Source of the DNA: Melanocharis versteri
Taxonomy: Eukaryota; Chordata; Aves; Passeriformes; Melanocharitidae
Assembly (NCBI GenBank): GCA_013397845.1
Contig: VZTG01001087.1
Span: forward strand, 338,033 to 402,032
Direction: 5' to 3'
Length of the DNA stretch: 64,000 bases
The first letter of the stretch is position 1, and the number at the start of each line of letters is the position of its first letter. The notes under the pieces were generated by a model, which was not told the DNA's origin, ran no database searches, and worked only from the letters and a program-made list of their open reading frames with translations. Of the stretch, positions 11,201 to 22,800 are shown in pieces. The position numbers were made by a program, and so were the translations under genes.

Positions 11201-11619
11201 AGTAAGTACCAAAAGCCTCAGGCTTAAAGGTGAGGAAACACCAGCTCTAGAGTACTTCAAACTTTTCCTTTTCGCTTTGAGATCTCGAGGGTGTTAGTTG
11301 CGTAAGTGTTAACCCCAGTCTTTGGGGAAGGGAGGTGGAAGTGCTGGAACTCCCTCACTTAGTGTGGAAGTGGTATGCTTTACCTAGTAATGTGAGGAAT
11401 GGGGGATGCCATCATTGTAGAAATGGGAAATTCTGCCTGCCAGGTCAGATAAACCTGTAAGTATGAGGGGCATTTACCCTGGAGTGGGTGGGTTGGCAAG
11501 TTCCTTCCCTGGTGGGTGGTTTGGAGTTCTCTGAGGGACCTTTGGTGTAACTTGCCCTTTTGTTCTTTCCTTTTTTTCTTTTTTCTATTGCTTTGTCTAC
11601 AGTCTACTTTTTTACTTAA
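8094..11619 (+). CDS. VAMP1: VAMP1, synaptobrevin 1 (vesicle R-SNARE)
   Basis: This is the vesicle R-SNARE that pairs with syntaxin and SNAP25 to drive exocytosis. The coding exons are 8094-8095 (AT, followed by GTGAGT), 9744-9903, 10743-10901, 11150-11201 and 11603-11619. They total 390 nt and encode 129 residues ending YFFT. The parts are a Pro/Gly-rich N-terminus with three GAPEG repeats (11-25), the SNARE motif beginning SSNRRLQQTQAQV, the zero-layer arginine R79 in LDDRADALQ, the juxtamembrane KRKYWWKNCK, and one C-terminal membrane anchor (about 108-128). NCK and the YFFT ending favour VAMP1 over VAMP2. Val89 occupies the position that is Gln in VAMP2. Exon 1 is the weakest part: it supplies only the first two bases of ATG and lies in a contig with uncertain placement. 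Reading through the exon 4 donor gives an alternative tail, SKYQKPQA. Confidence 0.93.
8296..9150. repeat. 855-bp direct duplication, copy 2 (probable assembly artefact)
   Basis: Second copy of 7021-7875, starting immediately after the N at 8295 and running without a break into VAMP1 intron 1. This copy is continuous with downstream sequence, whereas copy 1 is continuous with upstream sequence, as expected of two contigs that overlap by 855 bp. Confidence 0.85.
9180..9286 (+). repeat. GC-rich minisatellite (unit about 10 bp, GGGCACCCCC / GGGCACTCCC)
   Basis: About ten imperfect tandem copies of a 9-10 bp unit, alternating GGGCACCCCC, GGCACCCC and GGGCACTCCC, lie in VAMP1 intron 1 just upstream of a CpG-rich stretch with several GC boxes and an ATTGG motif near 9343. 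The block is strongly strand-asymmetric in cytosine. Confidence 0.85.
9744..9903 (+). other. VAMP1: VAMP1 exon 2 with in-frame 15-bp repeats
   Basis: The acceptor is cccttag at 9743 and the donor GTCAGT follows 9903. Three tandem 15-bp units (9772-9786, 9787-9801 and 9802-9816) each encode G-A-P-E-G. The first two are identical and the third differs at two bases. The array lengthens the flexible Pro-rich N-terminus ahead of the SNARE motif. Confidence 0.85.
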
Positions 11620-14600
11620 ATGTAGCTCCTTCAGTCTGCAACCTCCTGTCCCCTTTTACCTTGCCTGTCTCTTCTTGCCTCTGAATTTTTCCTTTCCTTG
11701 CCTTTCCTTCCCTTTCACCTAGCTTCTTCATTGATTTCTTTATTGGTTTTAATTTATCTTCTGTATAGGACTCTGAGCCGCTTACTGAACATAGGTAGAC
11801 TTTTCAATAGCTGCTGCAGCTTTAGGGAGCGTCCTCTACGTTTAGAGGAAAGGGAAGTTGAGGAGGAGTGGGTAGCTCTTTGCTCCTGCTCTTCTGCAGA
11901 GAACTTTTTGTGTTTATTTTTGGGTGTAAGCTTGTCAAATAGTGCCTGTGTGAACTCTAGCAAAATAAGAATGCCTTAACACAGTGCCTTTTGGGATGAA
12001 GGACTTCAGCATGTGAGAGTCTTTAGTGTTCTGCCTAAAAAGAGTGGCAGCATGACTTGAGCTTTTCATTGAGCTTCTGAAACAAAAGCTAGCTTGTGTT
12101 GGCCAGTGGCTGTGAGCCATCTAAGCTACACGTAGTGATGTAGATTTCTCTAGCCATGGAGAGGTGAGCACTTGAAGAAATGATTTATTCTGCCTGTCCT
12201 TGTTTCCAGATGACTTGCTGCCTGAACATGGCCATTTCAGTTTTTATGAAGGAGGGCCTACATGATTACCTCAGTCAAGTGCAACAGGCTAAACACAGTT
12301 AAGTGAAAGGAGCATTGCTACTGTCTAAAAGGCATGTGTGGGAGTTAAGTCTCCCTCCGTAAGGAACAAATGAACAACAATTAGTCTGGTGGGGAGTGTC
12401 AAATATGCCTTTCATCTATGCACACACAAGCCAGGACCCTGTAGCTTCCTACTATCTTGTAGCTTTCCAGAAGGAAGACTTTGGAGTAGTGGCAGAATGG
12501 GAATTGGTGTTCGGCTCTTGTGTGACTGGGTTGAACGTCAAGGAAGCTCACTGCCATAGCAGATAGAGGTGAAGGGGACTGGAGGTATTCCAGATGAGAC
12601 TGAATGAGCTGCACAGCTCTCTGATTACGGATATCTGCTCTGTTTCTGCTGTCACAAAGCCCTAACTTTCAGCAGGAGTTAGAAAACACTTGAAATGGTT
12701 AGCTGGGGATTCAAAGGGAAATGGTGCTCTGGGCATGGATATTGCCAAGTGACATCAGATGTCCCAGTTTGGCAACTTATGTCTCTAGAGAGCTTGCTTA
12801 TCAAACTGAATCCTCCTACTTGCTATGGGTTCTCTTGAATTTAGGTCCAGCATGGTCTCTGGAAGTAAATTTGTGGCTGTGGCTTTCTGTGAGCTATTCC
12901 CTTGTTCTTCTCCATCAAAAGTAACAAGAGCCGTGAGTTGTTTAAATGTGTTGTCAGACATGGGTTAGATGAGCTGCCCTGTTTCTGTAGAGTCTTCCGA
13001 GGAATGTGTATCTTGTCTTTTAACTTTTTCTAACAAGCTGAGCTGTAGCCTGTAATCTAGACTGGAAAGAGGGTACTCTCTGCCTCTGTTCTAGGATACA
13101 CTGGGATCTGTTTAGGCTTAAGAGGAGGCAGGGAGGACATCACTGGAGTTCCCAGATTAGAGCAAAGTACAGGAGATGGGAGGAGCAGATGCTTTTTGTT
13201 TCATTGGGCGTTCTGGGGAAGCCCCTTTCTGCCTCCCAGGGCACCTGGCAAGGGGCTAGGTTTTGCATGCTCACTTCCATGCCCCGGAATTTCATTTGAG
13301 TTCATCTCCCTGCAATTCCATTCCTGTCCACCTCGGGGGAGGGCAGAGATGAAGATCTGGAGCGAAGCAGCCCTCGTCCCCTGAGCACTTCCCTAATTCC
13401 CTGTGGAACTGAGATGGGACGGACGGTCAGAAGTGCATCAACTGAAGAGGAGCCAGGGCCTGCTTGTGCTACTTACTGCTCTCATTTTAGGGGCTAGGCT
13501 TACAAGCTTGAGGCCCCCAGACCAGCAATTCTCTCAAACTCTTCTAAACAAGCCTTTGGTGCCCCATTCCTCCTGTCTCTCTGGGAGCTGAGGTGCCCCT
13601 AGGCTGTCTCTTTCATTTCTTTCTCTTAGACGTTGTTTGTTGCCTCCTCCTCTGCTCCCTTTCCCCTCCTTTGTGTCTCTGTGCATGGGCAAAACAAATC
13701 ACCAAGGCCCTCTCAGTAAAAGCAAGGGACTCCGCTGCCCACGGCATCACAGCCACTCATGCACGTGCAGTTTATTTACTTCCTCTATGAACACGACTGT
13801 AATCTCCTCTGGCATGTTCTAGAAATCAGCTCATGTACTTTTAATGGTCTCTAAGAAACACAATTCACCACCTTACTGAGTCTGTCTGGTCTGTCGGTGA
13901 GTGGGAAGGGGTTGGGATGCCAAACTGGTTTTGGAATTTGTTTGGGGTTTTTTTTGTCACTTCCATAGCATACAGTTCCATACCTGAAGTTCTGTCCCTC
14001 AAAGCAGTGGCTGGTTTTCCATTGCAAAATGATGGTAGTTCCAGTTGTGCTGGACTGACTCTGGTAAGTCTGTAACAAGATGTGTGAAGCAGCAGCTCTG
14101 GGGGAAGAGGCTGCCCAAGTCAACTCTACCTTCAGCCGCCGAATGTCCAGCCACTGTCCTGCTCAGGGGACTACCTTCCTGTGCATTAGTGTGCTAGTGG
14201 CAGCTCTGGCTCTCAGGCTGTGCTGCCTTCAGGTTTCAATAACCTCAGATCCTTAAACCCAGAAAACTATTCTCCACTGGTGTTGGAATGTAAGTTCAGG
14301 ACGCAAATGAAGACCTCAAAGAGTAGGATGCTGTTCACAGCATATCTTGGAGCATGATTAGAAAAAAGGTAAGTGCCCCTTTGTTCTGCTTCACTGTACA
14401 CTTGAAACTCATTAAAAGGAAACGACAGAGCTTTGTCCAGTGCAGACTTCTTTTGAGATTAGGTAGTTGTGCCCTTACCTGCCCCTACTGCTACAAAAGC
14501 TAGGTTGTAAAACAGTCTTCCTTGTGGCTTCTGGTTCCCTTATGATCAATCATTGTCCAGTCTTAAACATCACCAGAATCACACCAGAACAATGAACACA

Positions 14601-17600
14601 CCAGAACAACTCTCAGTGGTGAATTTGGAGCATGGCAGCTAGACTAATTCTTCAAAGATGGAAGCCTTCCTGGGAAAGGAGGGTGTCTGGACTGGCTGGT
14701 GGATTAAAGCAGCGTGTACAGTCTAAAATTCCACACAGTTCAGGCCTGCACAACCTGAACGAACTCGTTGTGCTACAATTCCTGCCAAGTCTTGTGTTGC
14801 CTTCCTGTCAGTTCTGTGCTTCATTTGTGTAGGGGGATAGGGAAGATGTTTTCTTAGGACAGATGCATTTTTAGACTGTTGATGATGCAGTGACCAAGTG
14901 CCTAGCCAAAGCTGGGGATTGAATGCTCATTTTCCAAAGCTGGCAGCTGCTCTGGAGCACAGAGCTGGGGCTGAACATACTGCTGAAAGTTGCCCCAGGG
15001 TTGAGCCCAGTTCATGAGTCATGTTGAGGATGTTTGCAAAGACTTGTATGTCTAACCATAAATCCTCTGGTAGGCATTGAAAATACCATGTTCTGCTGGG
15101 AGCTCTTCTGAGGTGCCATCCTTTACTGCATCAGCGTTTCTGCTGCTCCTGCACTCTGTTATCCCAGACAAAACAGGGTTTTAAGTGTGCTCCAGAAGCA
15201 AGGCCAAGGCTTTGGGAGAATAGTTCTTCATACGCCTAATTAAAAACTCAAGCTCTGCCTTTAAATGTCAAACATGCTTAACATGCCTTTGAACTGGAAC
15301 AGATTGCCCAGAGGAGCTGAGGATGCCCCATCTCTGGAGGTGTTCAAGGCTGGGTTGGACGGGGCTTTGAGCAACCTGCTCTAGTGGAAGGTGTCCCTGT
15401 CTGTGGCAGGGAGTTGGAACTAAGATAATCTTCAAGGTCACTTCCAGCCCAAACCATTCTGTGCAACATGCAGCCCCCATATGAACTGCTTCATCCTGAT
15501 CTTTTCAGATTTGGTGGAAGAAAAGCCTCGACTGTACTGCTCCTAAATGGATAAACCCTAAACCTTTGTATTTCTAGATGCCTGAGGCATTGCTCTGGCC
15601 TTTCCTGAGGTGTCTCTGTGCTGACCAAAGCAGGGTGCAGACTCTCATCAGTGGTGGGGTTTGTTGTCTCAGCTGGAGAGTAACCAGATGATGGTGGGGA
15701 AGACAGATTTTTCTTCAGAGTTGGAATGCAGCATCAACACTTTTTTAATGAAGCTGGCTTCCTTGGGAAGTGACAGAGGTCCCTGCTCTGCCATATCCAC
15801 TGGGGTTGGAAGCCTTAACTTGGTGAAGAGAGGTAATAAGGGGGAGGTTTTATCTTTGTTCTGACCTCTAAACAAATAATTGCTCTGAGAGATGTAACAG
15901 ATAAAGATACAGGTTTTACAAATAGGCAACTCAGCCATGTCTGTTGGATACCTGAGCCTCCATACTCCTGATAATCTTTGACCTATTTTTGGCCTGAGAT
16001 ACAGTGCAACACCTATTCAGAATACCCTTACTTGCTCCCCAGATTTCAAATAGGGACAGCCCCATAATGTCCTTTCCTTCAGTGCACAGACCCACTAAAT
16101 GATTTCTGCAGAGGACAAAATGACACTTTCTTTTTATGTTCCTTGTTCCCAGGCTTCTTTTCCAAAAGCCTTTGTACTACTTTTTAAAAATAAATTTGTT
16201 GTAAATTTATTAAAAGATTAATACAGATTATAAGCTCTTTTTAGTTCATTGCTTGTAAGCATGCACTTGGAAGCTGAAGGCACTTTCCCCTCCTGTGCTT
16301 ACAAGCCTCCTGTAAATATTGCATATTGTTAAATACAAAGAACTGTGACTGAAAGTGGCCGTGCCTCTGTTATGTTCCTGATCTCTGTGGTTCCCCTGTG
16401 TCCTTTCACCAGCAGCACTGCTGCCCTTTTCATTTCTTGATGTAGCCTGTAACCCCTCAGATTTTATTGAACCTGTCCCAAGAGCTTGGTAACCCTTTCT
16501 TCAGATTCCTTCTTGGTTTGACCTCAGTCTGTGCAGACAAACCTTGACCTGTCTGTCCAGCTTCTCTAGGCTCTCCAGCAAGCAGGGTTAAGTTCTTCTA
16601 AATATATTGTTTATTTTCCCAAGTGATGGTTTTCTCCTTTTTTTTTCTAGCTTCCCTAGACACTTACGTTGTACTCCCATGCATTTCCTCTATTACCTTA
16701 ATTCTTATGGAAAAACAATAGTTTTGACACCTGTTCCCAGTCCAAAAAGACAGAACCTTCAGCTGTTCCCTGCATGTTTTCCCTGTCCTCAGAATAACTT
16801 TGCTATGTTTTTAACACACGTATGACTACTGAGCATTTACACCCCCTCAACTTTCTCCTCTTGTACAAATTCACCCCAGCTCAGACCTTTGCTTTGCCTT
16901 TTGCTGACCTGCAGGTCCCCATACATGCACACTTTCTTCCCTTTTCTCCAATTTTTCACATTCTCAGTGAAACGCTCCCATTTTTTGGGCTCTTACTCCA
17001 GCACTGCTAGCCTTGCCTCCTGTTTTCAGCCAGACCAAGCTCACTATACCTCTGCTGAGCTCATTTGTGGTCTTGTCAGCCTGCAAGAAATGTAGGGATT
17101 ATTTCTGGAACAAGCACCTGATTTCTCCCAAGATGGCAATTTCTGCACTAATTCACAGGACAGGGAGGGCTAATCTATTTACCAACTTGTATAACTGCTT
17201 CTTCACGTTTGTACAGGCTTTAAACTCTGGATTTACACCTATCCTGAATGGTGCCATTACTTTGAGTTCATCAGTCAAAGCTCATTTTTTTTGCATTTTA
17301 ACACTTTTATGGAAGAGACAGAATATGGTTCAAGCTTCCCCCAGGGAATACATCACCACCTTCTGCAGCTGTATTTCTTTATGATGAAGAGAACTTAGTG
17401 TTTCAAGTAGTTATGCCTCTGATTAATCTTGCTTTAATCACCCACTTAACTATATGTGATGCAGCAGAGTCTCATCAATTTTACGGTTATTACAAGGTTA
17501 TTTATGGTTCTGTGATGTGAAGAATCGTGTCTTACTCTTTGGATAGTCAGGAAAGATCATGCTTACCATATGAATCATCGTATGTTTATGGTATACAAAG

Positions 17601-19480
17601 ACTGTTTCAGGTATTGCACCTGCTCTTTCTCCTTTCTTGATTTGAAGGTGGCCTTGTGAAGCAAACAGCTTTGTGTCCAGTGCCAGGTTTTTGCTCATTC
17701 ACGTGCCAGAAAACACCCAAGGCATCAGTCTGCAATATTGAATTCGTGACCAAGAACTGGGTGCAGCATCCTAGCTCCTCTATCTGCCTGCCTTTTGTGT
17801 TTTAATTGTGGCCAAAGTTACTTTCAGCAACTAAACCTAGCTTTTAGCTCTGCCTCTTGGGCAGTGTTTTTACAGAACATGAAAGTCCTTTCACTGAGGC
17901 AACTTTGAGATTTCATTCATTACTGACTCTTTTTTACTTCATTTGAAATCAGATGCAGGAAATGGATTTTTTTCATGTTTGCAGAAGCTCTGATTTTTTT
18001 TCTAGAGGGGGCCTCCAAGGAGGAATCCATGTTCCCACACCTCCAAGTGCTTGTTGCAGGCCTCTCCCTCCTGCAGGGCTGCCACCCTTGCTGAAGGACA
18101 CCCTTTAAATTACTTGCCTCTATTCCCAGCAGAGAGACAATATCTTCGTTTTCCTACAAGAGTCATCAGCTGAGCACTGGGATAAAATTTGAAAAACCAT
18201 GAATATTTGTGCAATAAAGAACATAGCATTCGTGTATGTGAAGAAAGAATAAAATCCCTCTCTGCTGGGAATTGAAAAGTGCATTTAGGTAATCAAGGCA
18301 AGAGCAGTACAACCAGCATGTGTTTAGCATCTCAAAGGGAAAAATTAGGCAACAGTTTAGATACTGCAGTAAACCCCTCCAACTTCCCAAGGGTAGTGCC
18401 TCTGTCTAAATTGTTAAAGTAACTTCTGTTTTTCTTTTGTTATGATTAACTAGTTTTTAAATTCAAAAGTGGCTGTTTGCAGTGTGATTGGGTACAGAAT
18501 ACTGCAGCTCTTTGCCTAAACTGCTTAAATTCTGGTATCTCTGTTTGTCCTGTCAAGTGGATAATCCTGTTTTTTAAGGACATCACCCTTGCTCTCTTGA
18601 TACCCCACAAAGTGCAGTGCAAACACCACTGCAGCAGAAGTCTGAGTATTTTAAGAAAAGAGTATGGCGAGCTCACTGCAAGAAACGTGTTCTCTCATGC
18701 AAAGGTCCCCAAGGCAGTTCCTGAGAAGAGGACCATTTTTGCCTACGTGGTCCAATCAAATAGGCTAAGGCTTTCCTTGGAAGGAGTTTTGATTAAAGCC
18801 TGCAGTACATTCCTGTGCTTCCCTCAGGAAGAAGAGGCTCAGCAGAGTGTCTGTGGGTGGACCAGACAAGGGCTGGGAGGAGCAGAACAGGCACTGCATG
18901 ACCTGTGCTTTTCTGATCCTCTCTTGCAGGACCCCATGGCAGCAGAGGTACTGTTTGGGATTTCTGGAGGGTGTGCATAATCCTGCCAAACTCTTTGTTT
19001 CTCTCACGAAAAAAGCAGGGAGGGCCAAGCAAATGTAGAGAGCAATTTGTCCCAGAGCTGTTGGCAAACAATCAAATAGCTGGATGTACACATGTATGGT
19101 GTATCCCAAGGAAGGGGGGACACCCAAGATCTACCAGTGCCACAGAGGCAGCTTGAAAAGGGAGCCTTTACTTTGCCTGGGGTGTTTTGTCCCAGACCTG
19201 GGAGTGGCAGCAGGCGTCGAGCACCTCTCCAGAGCATTGTGTGTGATACAGATTGAGATTGTGCCAGTGGTTCTTGTCTCAAGTAGCCTCACCTGGGGGG
19301 AGGAGAGGGGAGGTGACACAGTCTTGGGATCAGAGCTGGACATGAAGAACGAGGAAAGAACAACCGGTTTAGGGAAAGCTTCACAAAGCTCAGCCTGTTG
19401 AGAGATCTGTAGCCCAGCTGAGGCTCCCTTCCTGTTCCTTGTCATACCACAGAGGAGGCCAGTCACACCTGCCAAACCTC
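11620..19480. other. VAMP1 3' UTR / VAMP1-SCNN1A interval, no further gene seen
   Basis: About 7.9 kb between two convergent genes. The left part is probably VAMP1 3' UTR; AATAAA candidates occur far away, for example at 16189. One CR1 fragment (15288-15463) is present. I saw no conserved exon. In human this interval holds TAPBPL, CD27 and LTBR, and I could not recognise any of them here. Confidence 0.55.
15288..15463 (+). repeat. CR1 LINE 3' fragment (sense)
   Basis: The block contains the CR1 3' region signature: gaacagattgcccagaggag, then ggaggtgttcaaggctggg, then gagcaacctgctctagtgg, ending with caaggtcacttccagccc and ccattctgtg. It is 5' truncated, with no coding part. Confidence 0.85.
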
Positions 19481-19486
19481 TTTAAT
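19481..19486 (-). terminator. Candidate SCNN1A polyadenylation signal ATTAAA
   Basis: On the minus strand this reads ATTAAA, about 350 nt downstream of the SCNN1A stop. A CATAAA variant at 19653-19658 is a nearer alternative. Neither could be tested against transcript ends. Confidence 0.35.
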
Positions 19487-19835
19487 TACTGACAGACCAG
19501 AACTGTGGCAGCGTCCTTGTTGGAGGGAAAAGAAAGCACGCATGCACACGTAGGTGTGCACATGCACAGAGCGTAAGGAAATCGAGAGGACATCTCCCCC
19601 ATACATACACTAGATCAACTCTCATCCCTGGTGATCCCCAGAGCAACAGTATTTTATGAGACTGAAGAATTCGCCTACAGAAGTGAAAGCAATGAGCCCA
19701 GGCCAACCATGGAGCAGTCTTTTGCTGTGGTCCATGTGCAGCACCCCAGAAAGAAGGAAACGCAGGCCCCACAGACGAAGTGTGCAGCCTTTGCTCCAGC
19801 TGCCACCCATCTGAAGAGTGGAAGAAGCTGCTGCC

Positions 19836-22800
19836 TCACTCGTGTCCCACCTCACCATCCCTGCTCGGCCCACGGGGTTCCAGGCTGTTGTAGGATGGCA
19901 GCGTGGTCACTACAGCCTCAACAGTGAAGCGGTGTGGAGCACTGAGAGCTGGGGCCTCATCTTGGAAAGCAGCGTTATCCTGACTGGTCGGAGGGGGTCC
20001 CGGTGGAGAGAGCTTCTGCCGAGAGCGGAACCGGCGGAAGGCCAGGATAAAGGTGATGACGATGAAATCCAGAACCAGCTCTGCAAGCTCCATCACAGAC
20101 AGGACAGAGGATCCAAACCAGAGACTCCACTGGTTCCCAAGCTGGGACAGCAGAGTCACTACCTGCAGGAGATGGAGAAAGAGCAGTGAGGACAGCCCTC
20201 GTCTGGGACTTTTGCCTCCCTGCCTGCTCCCTCTTCCCTGTGGTGCTGGGGGGGTTCCCCTCGCCCTGCCCCAGGAGAAGAGACTCAATAGCCAGCAATG
20301 CTGCTGGAACAAAAGCTTGCCACAGTGGAGGGACATCGTGCAGGAATGGGTGGCCAGAGAAGACATAGTAGCAAAGTGTGTACCGTGAAGGCTGGAGATT
20401 CCCCATTGGTCTTGTAGTTCCACTCCTCAAAAAAGATATTCACTTTGGCAACTCCGTTCCTGTGAATGAAAGATGACGTTCAGTAACCATAACTCCTCAA
20501 TCCCTGCATTTCTTCACCAAGCTTAATTGTCTCTGTCCACTTCTGCCCCCCGTCCTTCTCTCACACATACCACCCAGAGGCTTTCTTCCATCTCCACAGC
20601 TCCCTCATTCTGCACTAAATACAATCTTTGGTATTTACAGTGCACTTCTGACCCTGCCCTGTAAAACCCAATGTTTGTGGCAAAAGCTCCTGCACAGCTC
20701 TCCTTCCCACTATTCCATGAGCACTTACTGTGACTCCAGAACAAACAGCAAGTGCCTGGGGCGTACTATTTTCATATCAGCATCTGACCCCTTTCAAAAT
20801 TTTTCACTTGGGTCCCCAGTCCTTGCTGAAGTCTGTGGCCTTGTCCACAGATCTCATGCCTGATCTCTTACCGTCAGTGATTTAATCTTAACTCTGACAT
20901 TTCCAACACACACACTCCACTGGGATGGTTTCTGGTTTGGACACGGTCTCTGTTTAGGGGCTCTCACCTCTTGGATGTGATGTTGTATTTGTTCTGTTGG
21001 GAAAGCACGTGGAAAACCCAGTCCTGAAATGAAAGGGCAATAAATTATGCTACATGATCAGAGTCATCTCCTGCAGGTTTAGTGCAGGAGAAGAAGAGGA
21101 AGTTGAGGAAGGATTAAATGTGAAGTGGGAGCAGTGCTGGGAAGCCAGGACACCCTCTTCTTACCTCTGAGACAGCAGAAGGCCAGCGGGAGTATCCAGC
21201 TGACAGCTGGTATTGTGTCATTCTGCAAGACAAGAGGCTGTGTTAGCTGTTGGAGCTGTAGGAGCCACAGGGCCAGGTCTCGCCATCCCCAGGCACACCT
21301 GGAGATTCCCTGCCATGCTGAAGGTCTGCCCACTTCCCACCACGTGGAATGCACCACCCTTGAGAGCTCGGCCCTAAGCCAGCCCTGATGCTCCTCAGCC
21401 ATTTTGGCTTCCTGATGGGAGAAATACCATTTCAGGTTGGAGCTCAGCTATTGACTCAAGCTTTTGCCCGGTCAGTGAAAACTTCCCAACACTTCTAGGA
21501 ATCCTTTCCAATCTTCCTGCCCGACTGATGATCAACTTACTTGCAAGGTTTCCGACACTTGTGGAAACAGCCCAGCACATCTCCTTTGAATTCAGCCAGG
21601 AGTTTGTAATAGCAGTAGCCTGAACAGCAAAGAAAGTAAATCCAGGTAAGATCTGTAAACCCAGAAGAGGTTCCCTTCCACAAGGGGCTAATCATCCAAG
21701 GCAAGACTGTCTTTTGGATGTCCCACACCAGGAAGCTCATTGAAGACGATGAGATGTGCTGGGACACGGGCTGGACCAAACGGGTTCGGGTGAGCATGAG
21801 CTCTACTGTCCCTGCTGTCCACTTACCCCAGGCTGTGTGCTTCGTGTAGTCACAGTACTCTGCTCCGTCGGGCAAGGGGTAGAAGTAATACGCACAGCCA
21901 CAGCGTTCTACCATGTTGAGCTGAAAGCAGGAGCGAATGCAGACCTGGGAGGCACATGAGGTGGGAAAGGCTGATCAAGGGAACCGAACCCACTGCCGCC
22001 TGTATCGCACCATGCTATTCCAGAGTCCATGGACAAGCGTGGCCGTTAGGGGGCCGAAGCATTTCAGGAAAGCGGGGAAACAAGGCGGCCCAGGAGGGGC
22101 GAGGGTGAGTTACCTGCTCGGTGTAGCGGGATGAGTAGAGGTTTTGCACTGGCACGTCACTGCCATCCTCCGTGCAGTCGCTGTAACTGCCCCCAAGGCG
22201 CTCGGTCATCTCCTGCAACAGCGAGCTCTCACTGCACAGAACAGCTCCACTTCGCTGTCCTCTTCCCCCTCTCCCATGCCACACGCTGCTCGTCCATCAG
22301 TATCTGCTCTTCATGCTTTCCTCGGGATGCCAGCTCCCCCTGCTTGCCTCCATTTCATTGTTCACTGACAAACTGCAACCAAATGCTTCCCATCTAGTCC
22401 AGCAAGCTGTTCTTCCTCTCCCTTCACTCCATGTGATTACTCCCCTCCCTTAAACACACACTATAGGTCCACCGAGTTAAACCTCCCACCCCCAGCTCTC
22501 ATCCCTTCTGCTTGCTCACCTTTCTCATGCTGATGGAGGTCTCGATGCCAGGACGAACGTTGAAACCCCCATCATCCATGAAGGCTGGCTCGTTCTGATC
22601 ATGGACCATGACCCTGGCTCCTGTCACCGTGGACAGCAGAGGGATGAAATCATTCTGCTCGGTGCGCACCACCAGAGAGAGACCTGAGGGAACAGCAGAG
22701 AGTGAGGGAGGTCATGGCCGGCTGTGGTGCAGCAGAGAAGGGAGAGCAGGATGGTTAGAATGGAAAGAGATAAAGGAGAAGACAGACATCAACCAGGGCT

